This document shows positions 25,402 to 33,710 of a DNA stretch of 64,000 nucleotides, piece by piece. Each line of letters begins with the position of its first letter. Positions within the stretch are counted from its first letter, which is position 1. The stretch is from Streptacidiphilus fuscans (GTDB lineage: Bacteria; Actinomycetota; Actinomycetes; Streptomycetales; Streptomycetaceae). The stretch is taken from the NCBI RefSeq assembly GCF_015690355.1, contig NZ_JADPRT010000018.1, forward strand, positions 124,001 to 188,000. Reading direction: 5' to 3'. Both the position numbers and the translations under genes were made by a program. The notes beneath the pieces were generated by a model. That model was not told the DNA's origin. It did no database searches and worked only from the letters and a program-made list of their open reading frames with translations.

Positions 25402-26714
25402 CCAGGCCAATTCTCCTCATCGTCGACTACAACCTGAGCCGGATCGACGAGGTCCGCGACCTCGGTGACTACGCCCGCGAACGCCACGGGGCAACGGTGG
25501 TTCTGGTCCGCTCCGAACCCACCGAGGCGGACCGCTACCTCGCTGACGAGGTGATCGACCTCGATCCGCTGCGTGACGACTTCAGCGAGATCGGGGCGAA
25601 GCTCCTCGACGACCGGCGCGAGCGGATCAAGGCGGGCATCGTCTTCTCCGACAACGCCGTGCGCAGCGGGGCGGAGCTCCTGGAGCGGCTCGGCGTCCCG
25701 GTGGACTGCTCGCATCTGGCTGAGGGGGCGTTCTCCAAATACCGCTACCGGCTGGGTGAGGCGCGCGTGGCCGAGCTGCTGGCCGCGCAGCGGGTCATGG
25801 TGCCGGCGTTCGCTGAGATCGCCTCGCTCGACCAGCTCCGGGACTTCGCGCGGGCGCATCCCGAGGGCTTCGTGGTCAAGCCTGCGGCTGAGGGCAACAA
25901 CAGGGGCGTCGTCGTGGTGCGCCCTGGCGACGACCTGACGGCGGCCTTCGGTGAGGTACTTCCGTATCTGGAGGGCGGCGTCGTCTGCGAGGAGTTCATC
26001 CCGTACCGGCGCGAGTTCTCCTTCGACGGGCTCGGCTCGCTGACGTTCCTGACCGAGAAGATGAGCGCGCCTGGCCGGTACCCGGTCGAGATCGCGCAGG
26101 TGCTCCCGGCGGTGGTGACCGACCAGGAGCGCGCGACGCTGGAGCGGACGGGCCGTCAGGCGAACTGGCTGGTCGGCCAGTGCGACGGTCCGTTCCACAA
26201 CGAGATCAAGCTGAGCGACGACGGGCGGTATGCCGCCGTCGTCGAGCCCAACCGCAGGCCGGGCGGGATGAAGATCTGGTCGCTGGCCCGATGGGTTTAC
26301 GGCGTCGACCTCCACCGCCGTTGGGTCGACGCGGCGTTCGGCACGGCAACCGAGACGCCGTCTCTGGTGCCCGGCCGCTCGGCGGCCACGGTGCTGCTCG
26401 GCGTCGGCAGCGACCGCTGGTTCGGCCCGGACGACCTCCCGGTCGGCGCTGACCCGTTCACGGACGCCGTCCAGGCCACCGGGGAGCGGCTCGGACTGGT
26501 CGACGGAGAGCTGACCGTGACGGAGTTCTCCTGGTTGTCCCGCGAGCGCAGACACCTGCACGCCGTCGCCCGCGACAACGCTGACTTCGCGGCACAGGGC
26601 TGCGTCGTGCTGCACGGCGGCAGCGCCGACATCCGCTCCGTGGTCCACATGCTCCGTGAAGCGTGGGTCGACGCCCTGGACGGCGTTCTCGCCACTCCCG
26701 TCGAGAGGTCCTGA
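25398..26714 (+). CDS. ATP-grasp ligase 2
   Basis: A 438-residue protein, its ATG overlapping the previous stop. It shows GFVVKPAAEGNNRGVVVV (Lys161), VVCEEFIPYRREFSFDG near 196 and VVEPNRRPGGMKIW (Glu283, Asn285, Arg286). The last motif deviates from the standard E-x-N-P-R order (EPNRRPGG), and a His-Asn-Glu (FHNEIKL) lies just before it. The overall fold is L-amino-acid ligase/PurK-like. It shares only the fold motifs with its two neighbours, so a different substrate pair is expected. Confidence 0.86.
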   Translation: MTRPILLIVDYNLSRIDEVRDLGDYARERHGATVVLVRSEPTEADRYLADEVIDLDPLRDDFSEIGAKLLDDRRERIKAGIVFSDNAVRSGAELLERLGVPVDCSHLAEGAFSKYRYRLGEARVAELLAAQRVMVPAFAEIASLDQLRDFARAHPEGFVVKPAAEGNNRGVVVVRPGDDLTAAFGEVLPYLEGGVVCEEFIPYRREFSFDGLGSLTFLTEKMSAPGRYPVEIAQVLPAVVTDQERATLERTGRQANWLVGQCDGPFHNEIKLSDDGRYAAVVEPNRRPGGMKIWSLARWVYGVDLHRRWVDAAFGTATETPSLVPGRSAATVLLGVGSDRWFGPDDLPVGADPFTDAVQATGERLGLVDGELTVTEFSWLSRERRHLHAVARDNADFAAQGCVVLHGGSADIRSVVHMLREAWVDALDGVLATPVERS

Positions 26715-27976
26715 TGAAGATTCTCGTCCTGCACCGGGTGCCGTACTTCAAGATCGAATACCACCGGGGGATCTCCCACGACCGGCACGAGGTCACTTAC
26801 TACGGAACCGACCAGGCGCTGGCCACGCTCCCACCCGATCTGCGCTGCGAGCGGGTGAGCCGTGCCGGCTCCCGCTCCGCGTTCGACGAGGCCCGGGACT
26901 GGCTGGCCGACGCGCCCCGTGACTTCGACCGGATCATCTCGGTCTCGGAGTACGAACTGCTCGACGCCGCCCGGCTGCGCAAGTATCTCGGCGTCCCGGG
27001 CGCCCCGGTGGAGCAGGTGCTGCTGGCCCGCGACAAGGTCCTGATGAAGCAGGCCGTCGACGACGCCGGTCTTCGCGTGCCGCGCTTCCTGCCCCTGCGG
27101 CGCTTTCTCGGGCAGAACGGCCACGCACCCTGGACGGGCCGAACCGTCCTCAAGCCCCATCGCGGCGCCTCCAGCGAGGACGTGCTCGTGTTCGACACAC
27201 CGGCGCGCGTCGCCACGGCGGTCACGAACGGCCGCACCGGTGTCGCCCGGCTCGACGCCGGCAGCGGGGTCGACGACTTCGAAGTGGAGGAGTTCCTCTC
27301 CGGGCCGATCCGGCACTTCGACGGCTTGGTCCAGGGCGGCCAGGTCCTGGTGCTCAGCGCGAGCGAGTACGTGGGCACCTGCCTGGAGTACGCGCAGGGC
27401 CGCCCGATGGGATCGTTCCAGGTCGGCGTGTCCGACCCGACCCGCGCCTGGGTGTCACGGGCCTTGGACGCGGTGGGAATCGAGGACGGCAGCTTCCATC
27501 TCGAAGGGATCGTCCACGACGACGAGTTGGTCTTCCTTGAGGTCGGCAACCGGGTCGGCGGCGCCGACGTCGTGTCGACCGTGGAGCTCGCGACCGGCGT
27601 CCACCTGCCGTCGTACGAACTGCGCACCCTGCTCGGCGAGCCCATCGCCGGGACGCTGCCCGAACCACCCGCCGACCGGCGCTGGTACGGCTGGTTCGTC
27701 CACCCCGGCCACCATCTGACCGGACGGGACTACCGAGGGCTCGACGGAGCCGAGGCGTTCCGGGCCAGCCCGCGCGTGGTCACCTGGAACGAACTGCCGT
27801 CCGGTGCGCCGCTGCCCGACCACATCACCTACCAGGCCGGAGAGACGGTCCTCGCCGGGGTTGTCGCGGGCGAGACCCCCGAGGACACCCGCGACTGGAT
27901 CCGGGACCTGTTCCACTCGCTGTCGGTCCGCGCACGTCCGAGCGTCCCCGCCGCACCGGAACAGGTCCCCGCGTGA
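26714..27976 (+). CDS. ATP-grasp ligase 3
   Basis: A 420-residue protein. The ATG at 26714 shares a base with the previous TGA (TGATG), so translation is coupled. Motifs are RTVLKPHRGASSEDV (Lys147), FEVEEFLSGPIRHFDGLV and ELVFLEVGNRVGGADV (Glu276, Asn279, Arg280). The HFDG segment is typical of a distinct actinobacterial ATP-grasp group that acts on amino acid carboxylates. No signal or membrane segment is present. Its position as the third ligase in a row suggests stepwise assembly of a short peptide or amide. Confidence 0.86.
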   Translation: MKILVLHRVPYFKIEYHRGISHDRHEVTYYGTDQALATLPPDLRCERVSRAGSRSAFDEARDWLADAPRDFDRIISVSEYELLDAARLRKYLGVPGAPVEQVLLARDKVLMKQAVDDAGLRVPRFLPLRRFLGQNGHAPWTGRTVLKPHRGASSEDVLVFDTPARVATAVTNGRTGVARLDAGSGVDDFEVEEFLSGPIRHFDGLVQGGQVLVLSASEYVGTCLEYAQGRPMGSFQVGVSDPTRAWVSRALDAVGIEDGSFHLEGIVHDDELVFLEVGNRVGGADVVSTVELATGVHLPSYELRTLLGEPIAGTLPEPPADRRWYGWFVHPGHHLTGRDYRGLDGAEAFRASPRVVTWNELPSGAPLPDHITYQAGETVLAGVVAGETPEDTRDWIRDLFHSLSVRARPSVPAAPEQVPA

Positions 27977-29730
27977 CCGGCCTCAACGCTCTCGCCGACC
28001 GGTACATGGACCAGTTGGCCGCACTGGACCCCTGCCTGGCCTCGTCGATGGGCATGACCGGGCAGGAGGAGCGGCTCACCGACTTCGGCCCGAGCGCCGC
28101 GCACGCGCGGGCGGAGCTGGCCCGTCGCACCCTGACCGCGCTCGACGGCACGCCGGTGGCGGGGAGAAGAGAGCGCATCGCGGCGGCGGTGCTGCGGGAA
28201 CGGCTCTCCACGGAGATCGCGCTCTCCGGCGCGGGCGCCTACGACCCGTTGCTGGACACACTGGACGGCCCGATCCAACGGATCCGTCAGTCGATCGGGC
28301 TGCTGGATCGAGGCGTCGACACCCGCTGGGACGCGCTGCTCGCGCGCCTGCGGGCCGTCCCCGCGACGCTGGCGGGCCTGCGCGAGAGCCTGGAGGCCGC
28401 GCGGCGCGGCGGCCGGATCGCGCCGCTGCGCCAGGTCGTCCGCAACGCCCGCGACTGCCGGGACATGCGGCGGTACCTGCGGGGTCTGTCGGCCGGTGTC
28501 GGCGGCGGAGTCAGCGCCGGTGCCGACGCTGTGCCAAGGGCCGCGCTGGACACGGCAGTTGCTGAGGCGAACGAGGCGTTGACCCGCTTCACGGCCTACC
28601 TGACCGAAGAACTCGCCACGGAAGCACCGCAGCTGGACGCCCTCGGGCCGGATCGCTACCACCTCGGCGTGCGCGAGTTCCTGGGCACCCGGCTCGACCT
28701 GGACGACACCTACGCCTGGGGTTGGGACGAACTGGCCAGGGTCCAGCGGGAGATGGTCCGCACGGCCGCGCGGATCGCCCCTGGAGAACCGGTCCCGGCG
28801 GTGCTGGCGCGGCTCGACCGCGACCCTCGCTACCAGATCACGGGCACGGAGGCGTTCCGCGACTGGCTTCAGGAGCTCGCCGACCGCGCCATCGCCGATC
28901 TCGACCGAACGCATTTCGCGATCCCCGAGCCGCTGCGTCGGATCGACTGCCGGATCGCTCTCACCAGCGGACCGGCCACCTATCTGCCGCCCAGCGAGGA
29001 CCTGTCACGGCCAGGGACGGTCGAGTGGCCGTTGAGAGATCCGGGCGCGCCGATCCCCACCTGGTCGGCGCCGAGCACGTTGTTCCACGAAGGCGTCCCT
29101 GGCCACCATCTGCAGCTGGGCATGACCACCTTGAACACGGCCGCCTTCAACCGCTTCCAGCGCCTCTCCTCCGAGTTGCATCCGGGGCACTGCGAGGGCT
29201 GGGGCCTGTACGCCGAGCGACTGATGGACGAGCTGGGCCATCTGACCGACCCCGCGCATCGGCTGGGAATGCTGGCGACCGGTCAGCTGCTGCGCGCCGC
29301 ACGGGTGGTGCTGGACATCGGGTTGCACCTGCGCCTACGGATCCCCGCAGGCGCCGGTTTCGCCGAGGGGGAGCGGTGGACACCTCGGCTGGGACGTGCG
29401 TTCCTCTCCGACTACTGCGGGCTGGGCCCGACCGGGTTCGTCGAGTTCGAGATCGACCGCTACCTCGGGCGCCCCGGCCAGGCCCTCGCCTACAAGCTCG
29501 GCGAGCGGGTCTGGCTGGAGGCGCGGGAGGCGGCACGGCGGCGCGAGCGTTCCGCGTTCGACCTGAAGCGGTTCCATCAGCACGCGCTCGGCCTCGGCCC
29601 GATGGGCCTGGACCTGCTGCGGACGGAACTGGCCGGGCGGGCGGAGGACATGCCCGAAGGCCAGGAATCCGCAGACCACGAACTCAGCGGTGCTACCGGG
29701 TCTTCTGCACGCGGGTGTTGTCCGCGGTGA
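27973..29730 (+). CDS. DUF885-family metallopeptidase-like protein
   Basis: A 585-residue protein from a GTG that overlaps the ligase-3 stop. The signature FHEGVPGHHLQ (about residue 371) is the zinc motif of the DUF885 family, related to M3/M32-like gluzincins. A downstream Glu in HPGHCEGWGLYAERLM supplies the third ligand, as in family members. No signal peptide is visible, so it acts in the cytosol. It may trim a peptide precursor, hydrolyse a shunt product or confer self-resistance. The last 38 bp overlap the convergent HxlR gene. Confidence 0.85.
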   Translation: MTGLNALADRYMDQLAALDPCLASSMGMTGQEERLTDFGPSAAHARAELARRTLTALDGTPVAGRRERIAAAVLRERLSTEIALSGAGAYDPLLDTLDGPIQRIRQSIGLLDRGVDTRWDALLARLRAVPATLAGLRESLEAARRGGRIAPLRQVVRNARDCRDMRRYLRGLSAGVGGGVSAGADAVPRAALDTAVAEANEALTRFTAYLTEELATEAPQLDALGPDRYHLGVREFLGTRLDLDDTYAWGWDELARVQREMVRTAARIAPGEPVPAVLARLDRDPRYQITGTEAFRDWLQELADRAIADLDRTHFAIPEPLRRIDCRIALTSGPATYLPPSEDLSRPGTVEWPLRDPGAPIPTWSAPSTLFHEGVPGHHLQLGMTTLNTAAFNRFQRLSSELHPGHCEGWGLYAERLMDELGHLTDPAHRLGMLATGQLLRAARVVLDIGLHLRLRIPAGAGFAEGERWTPRLGRAFLSDYCGLGPTGFVEFEIDRYLGRPGQALAYKLGERVWLEAREAARRRERSAFDLKRFHQHALGLGPMGLDLLRTELAGRAEDMPEGQESADHELSGATGSSARGCCPR

Positions 29731-30151
29731 GCGGAACGCCCTCGGCGCTGGTCGGCGTGCACGGCAGGACTTGGTCGCCGTGCTCGTCCACGAGCAGGGA
29801 GTGAGCCTCGCCGGGCGCGAAGGCGTGCCGTTCCCCCCACTGCCGCAGGGTGAGGACGACCGGGAAGAGATCGCGGCCGGCCTCGGTGAGCACGTACTCC
29901 TTGCGACGGCCCGAGGTCGCGACCTCCTGAGCGAGCACCCCGTACGCGGTGAGCTTGCGCAGGCGGTCGGTGAGGATGTTCCGCGCGATGCCGGTGCGTC
30001 GCTGGAACTCGGTGAAGGACCGCGCGCCGTCCATCGCGTCACGGATCACCAGCAGGCTCCAGCGGTCGCCGACGAGGTCGACCGTGCGGGCGACGGGGCA
30101 GTCGGGGTCGGTCCACTCGGGGCCGGTGGCGCGCAGTGCGGTGGTTGGCAT
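29693..30151 (-). CDS. HxlR-family winged-helix regulator
   Basis: A 152-residue protein from the ATG at 30151, 4 nt after GGAGG; the longer open frame was rejected. It has the HxlR pattern: DCPVARTVDLVGDRWSLLVI (with the N-terminal Cys), FTEFQRRTGIARNILTDRL recognition helix and YVLTEAGRDLFPVVLTLRQW wing. HxlR proteins respond to reactive electrophiles or thiol stress. It is divergent from an MFS gene and most likely represses it. Its 3' end overlaps the DUF885 gene on the other strand. Confidence 0.9.
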   Translation of the reverse strand: MPTTALRATGPEWTDPDCPVARTVDLVGDRWSLLVIRDAMDGARSFTEFQRRTGIARNILTDRLRKLTAYGVLAQEVATSGRRKEYVLTEAGRDLFPVVLTLRQWGERHAFAPGEAHSLLVDEHGDQVLPCTPTSAEGVPLTADNTRVQKTR

Positions 30152-30161
30152 GACACCTCCG

Positions 30162-30232
30162 ATGGGTTGCGGATCTCCCGATGAGTTGCGAATCAAAACC
30201 ATCATGCCGTAGCGTCGAATCAGTTGCAATTC
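30162..30232. promoter_or_regulatory. Three related 14-bp repeats in the HxlR/MFS divergent promoter
   Basis: The repeats ATGGGTTGCGGATC (30162-30175), ATGAGTTGCGAATC (30181-30194) and ATCAGTTGCAATTC (30219-30232) share AT-x-x-GTTGC-x-AT-C. The first two are 19 bp apart, about two helical turns. They lie between the two divergent starts and are plausible HxlR binding sites. Confidence 0.5.
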
Positions 30233-30252
30233 GCTACTCATTGAGGAGTACG

Positions 30253-31500
30253 ATGAACGCCTGGCGGCGATTGCTGCTCGCGACGGTCTGTGCCGTGGCG
30301 GTGGCGAGTATCTACGCGGCGCAGCCGGTCCTCGCGCCGATGGGACACGATCTCGGGGTGCCGGCGGGGCTCACCGGGTGGATCGTCGCGATCGGCCAAT
30401 GCGGGTACCTGATCGGACTGGTGCTCCTGGTCCCGCTGGGCGACATGCTCGACCGGCGGCGACTCATCACGGCCCACCTGACGATCACCGCGCTCGGCAT
30501 GATCCTCGCGGCCACCGCGCCGACCGCATGGGTGGCGTTCGTCGGCCTCGCCCTGGCCGGGATGTTCGCGGTCGTGGTGCAGACCACCGTGGCCTACGCC
30601 GCCTCGGTCTCCCCGCCGGCCGAACGCGGACGGAACATCGGCGTCGTCACTTCCGGCGTGGTGGTGGGCATCCTCGGCGCGCGAGTCGTCACCGGCGCGG
30701 TCGCCCAGGCGTGGGGGTGGCGCAGTTTCTACCTCCTGCTCGCGCTGCTGTCGCTCGCCCTCGCGGCACTCGTCCTGGCGGTGCTGCCCTCGGAGGAGCG
30801 CTCCGACCGTCCCGCGAGCTACCGGCAGGCCATCGCCGCACTGGGCGGCCTGTTCCGCAGGCGGGCCTTCCTGACACGCGGGTTCATCGCCTTCTTCCTG
30901 TTCGCCTCGTTCGGAACCCTCTGGAGCGGGCTGTCCCTGCCGTTGGCGGGCTCGCCCTGGCACCTGAACGAGACCCAGATCGGTCTGTTCGGCCTCGCCG
31001 GCCTCGCCGGGGCCCTCGGCGCGGCACGCGCGGGACGGTGGGCGGACGCGGGCCGGGCAAGGCTGTTCACCGGCCTTGCCCTGATCCTGCTCATCCTCTC
31101 GTGGGCGGCGACCGCGCAGCTGACCTGGTCGCTGTGGATCCTCGTTCTCGGGATCGTCCTGCTCGACTTCGCCGTCCAGGTCGTCCATGTGAGCAACCAA
31201 CACCTGCTCACCACCGCTTTCCCCGACCGCATCAGCGGACTCATCGGCAGCTACATGGTCTTCTACTCACTCGGCTCCGCCCTCGGCGCGGCCGCCACGA
31301 CGGCCGTGTCCACCGCTCACGGCTGGACGGGCTCCTGCCTCCTCGGAGCCGTCCTCGCGGCCTGCGCGCTGGCCGTCTGGGCCGTTGACGCGCGCGTCCC
31401 GAGTCACGGCGAACCGCCGTCCCACGGCGAGCCACCGTCCCACGGCGACACCGGTCGGGCGACGGTCCGACCGGCGGAATCGCCGTCAGAGGTCCACTGA
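30253..31500 (+). CDS. MFS transporter, 12-TM efflux type
   Basis: A 415-residue membrane protein from an ATG after GAGGAG. About twelve hydrophobic segments are visible, with the MFS loop 2-3 motif GDMLDRRRL and a central loop at residues about 190-205. The opening (LLATVCAVAVASIYAAQPVL) resembles YnfM/arabinose-efflux-like exporters. The last 40 residues are hydrophilic and contain three copies of SHGEPP-type units. It is divergent from the HxlR gene. It could export the product of the upstream cluster (inference). Confidence 0.88.
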   Translation: MNAWRRLLLATVCAVAVASIYAAQPVLAPMGHDLGVPAGLTGWIVAIGQCGYLIGLVLLVPLGDMLDRRRLITAHLTITALGMILAATAPTAWVAFVGLALAGMFAVVVQTTVAYAASVSPPAERGRNIGVVTSGVVVGILGARVVTGAVAQAWGWRSFYLLLALLSLALAALVLAVLPSEERSDRPASYRQAIAALGGLFRRRAFLTRGFIAFFLFASFGTLWSGLSLPLAGSPWHLNETQIGLFGLAGLAGALGAARAGRWADAGRARLFTGLALILLILSWAATAQLTWSLWILVLGIVLLDFAVQVVHVSNQHLLTTAFPDRISGLIGSYMVFYSLGSALGAAATTAVSTAHGWTGSCLLGAVLAACALAVWAVDARVPSHGEPPSHGEPPSHGDTGRATVRPAESPSEVH

Positions 31501-31540
31501 ACGCCCACCCTTGACACGCCGACTTCACGGAGGACTCCTC

Positions 31541-32833
31541 ATGTCTCTCTCACAGCCAGCGACCCTGTCCCACGTCGCATCCGACACGGCGCTCGCCGTC
31601 GACGGCGGAGCGTTCGATCCGGGGGACTGGGAATCCGTCCGCGCCCAGTTCCTGCTGTCGCCGGAGCTGGTGCACCTCTCGAACTTCTATCTCGCTTCCA
31701 ACCCCACTCCCGTGCGTGACGCCATCACCCGCTACCGGAGGGCGTTCGACGAGGATCCGCACGGCTTTCTCGACGACAACATGTTCGGGCGCGACGAGGA
31801 CATGCTGTGGCGTGAGGTGTGCGCCGCCGCCGCGAACTACGTCGGAGGGCAGCCGAACGAGATCTCCCTGACCAGCAGCACCACCATGGGCCTCGCGTTG
31901 ATCTACAACGGCCTGAGCCTGAAGCCGGGTCAGGAGATCCTCACCACCACGCACGAGTTCTACCCGCACTACGAGTCGATCCGCCTGGCTGCCGAGAAGT
32001 CGGGCGCGAGCATGCGTCAGATCCCGCTCTACGAGTCGTCGTTGAACTTCTCCGCAGACGAGGCCATCGCCCGGATGTGCGCGGCAGTGCGCCCGAACAC
32101 CCGGGTCTTCGGTGTCGCCTGGGTCCACTCCAACACCGGAGTCAGGCTGCCGCTCGCCGATTTCGCAGCCGCACTGGCCGACCTGAACAAGAACCGCGAC
32201 GAGGACGACCGCGTCCTGCTGGTGGTGGACGGGGTCCACGGGTTCGGTGTCGCGGACGAAGACGTCGCACGGATGGGCTGCGACTTCTTCTCGGCGGGCA
32301 CGCACAAGTGGATCCTCGGACCGCGCGGGACCGGCATCGTCTGGGCGGAGCCCCGGAACTGGGCACTCGTGCGGCCGACCATCCCCAGCCTGATGACCCG
32401 GGAGACCGCCGACGCATGGCGACAGGACCGGCTGCCGGTCGGCCCGACCGAAGCGGCGTGGGTCAGCCCGGGCGGGTTCTTCTCGTACGAGCACCAGTGG
32501 GCCGCCGCCGAGGCGTTCCGCTTCCACCAGCAGATCGGACGCAAGCGCGTCCACGACCGGATCGCCGAGCTGAACAGCCAGATCAAGGTGGGCCTGGCCG
32601 GGATGAAGCACGTCACCCTGCACACGCCGCTCGACCCCGACATCTCCGCGGGCATCGTCACCTTCGACGTGGACGGCCACAGCCCCCGGGACGTGGCGCA
32701 GACCCTGCGTCACAACCGGGTCATCGCCAATGCCACCCCCTACGGCGTCCCGCACGTGCGCCTGTCCGCCGGCATCGTCAACTTCCCGGCGGAGATCGAC
32801 CTGGCGCTGGAGGTCATTCGTTCGCTGGCGTGA
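31541..32833 (+). CDS. Class V aminotransferase-fold PLP enzyme (isopenicillin-N-epimerase-like)
   Basis: A 430-residue protein from an ATG 8 nt after GGAGG, 40 bp downstream of the MFS gene. PLP-site features are STTMGLALIYNGL (phosphate binding), LLVVDGVHGFG (Asp that contacts the pyridine nitrogen) and FFSAGTHKWILGPRGTG with the Schiff-base Lys near residue 256. Relatives include cysteine desulfurase-like, kynureninase-like and isopenicillin-N-epimerase-like enzymes. It may supply or modify an amino acid for the HDO/ATP-grasp cluster, but it is separated from it by the HxlR/MFS pair. Confidence 0.87.
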   Translation: MSLSQPATLSHVASDTALAVDGGAFDPGDWESVRAQFLLSPELVHLSNFYLASNPTPVRDAITRYRRAFDEDPHGFLDDNMFGRDEDMLWREVCAAAANYVGGQPNEISLTSSTTMGLALIYNGLSLKPGQEILTTTHEFYPHYESIRLAAEKSGASMRQIPLYESSLNFSADEAIARMCAAVRPNTRVFGVAWVHSNTGVRLPLADFAAALADLNKNRDEDDRVLLVVDGVHGFGVADEDVARMGCDFFSAGTHKWILGPRGTGIVWAEPRNWALVRPTIPSLMTRETADAWRQDRLPVGPTEAAWVSPGGFFSYEHQWAAAEAFRFHQQIGRKRVHDRIAELNSQIKVGLAGMKHVTLHTPLDPDISAGIVTFDVDGHSPRDVAQTLRHNRVIANATPYGVPHVRLSAGIVNFPAEIDLALEVIRSLA

Positions 32834-32852
32834 ACACCCGGAGCCACTGACC

Positions 32853-32893
32853 GAGTCACCTGGCGGCCTGTTCCTAAGGTCACCAGGTGACTC
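32853..32893. terminator. Long inverted repeat after the aminotransferase gene
   Basis: GAGTCACCTGG (32853-32863) and CCAGGTGACTC (32883-32893) form a perfect 11-bp stem with a 19-nt loop, 20 bp after the stop. A nested GTCACC-A-GGTGAC palindrome overlaps the right arm. There is no clear T-run. It could be a factor-independent hairpin of the actinomycete type, or an operator for the GNAT gene that follows. Confidence 0.5.
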
Positions 32894-32943
32894 CGGTCCA
32901 CGCGCCGCAGGCGGGCGCGCCGGTGTCCGGCACAATACGCGGC

Positions 32944-33510
32944 ATGGCTACACCTGATCTTTCACTGGAGCCCGTGGAGATCGTCAGCGCCCGCTACCGG
33001 CTCCGTCCGCCTTCACTGCGCGAGGCCCGGGATGTACTGGCGATGGCGCAGGACCCCGAGATCCGGCTGTGGAACGGGTTGACCACGGTCAGCGACGAGG
33101 ACAGCGCGCGGGCCTGGTGCGAACGCTGGTCCGGCTGGAACGGCGGGACCTCGGCGGTGTGGGGCGTCTTCGACGCGGCCGAGCCCGCGCTGCTCGCGAC
33201 GATATCGCTGTCCGACATCGACCGGCGCAACTCCTCCGCCGAGATCGGCTACCGGGTCGCGCCGTGGGCCCGTGGCCAGGGCGTCGCCACCGCGGCGCTG
33301 ATGTCGGTCACCGACTGGGCGTTCGCCACCCTCGATCTCACGCGGCTGCAACTGCTGCACGGGCGGGAGAACCACGCCTCCTGCCGGGTCGCGGTGAAGG
33401 CCGGGTTCGTGCTGGAGGGCGAGCTGCGCTCCTCGTACCGCTACGGGGACGGCGAGCTGCACGACGAGCACCTGCACGCACGTCTCGCGGGTGACCGCGT
33501 CGCGCCCTAG
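32944..33510 (+). CDS. GNAT-family N-acetyltransferase (RimJ/RimL-like)
   Basis: A 188-residue protein from the ATG at 32944. It has the acetyl-CoA loop of GNAT enzymes (GYRVAPWARGQGVATAALMSV), a preceding beta strand with EIGYRV and the C-terminal NHASCRVAVKAGFVLEGELRSSY. This is the typical RimJ/RimL pattern, with transfer of acetyl groups to N-terminal or small-molecule amines. The substrate is not predictable. It appears to stand alone after the hairpin at 32853-32893. Confidence 0.88.
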   Translation: MATPDLSLEPVEIVSARYRLRPPSLREARDVLAMAQDPEIRLWNGLTTVSDEDSARAWCERWSGWNGGTSAVWGVFDAAEPALLATISLSDIDRRNSSAEIGYRVAPWARGQGVATAALMSVTDWAFATLDLTRLQLLHGRENHASCRVAVKAGFVLEGELRSSYRYGDGELHDEHLHARLAGDRVAP

Positions 33511-33710
33511 ACCGGCCCCCTGGCCGGCTCCTGCGCTGTCCGGTCAGGGACGGTGACGTCGTTGTCGCCGTCGCTGCCTGCCTGCGCGAGTGCTGCGCGC
33601 GGCCCCTGGGTGGGTCCACAGCCGGCGTCAGCCCCACGTGCGCATTCCCCCTGGCCAAGTGACGTGCCGTCGGCACTCCCTGGTGGGGTGCACGCTCGGG
33701 CTGGGTTGTG

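Noticed and set aside
31819..32850. Second open frame overlapping the aminotransferase gene
   Set aside because: Arg/Gly/Ala-rich shadow frame without a family; the class V enzyme in the other frame is complete.
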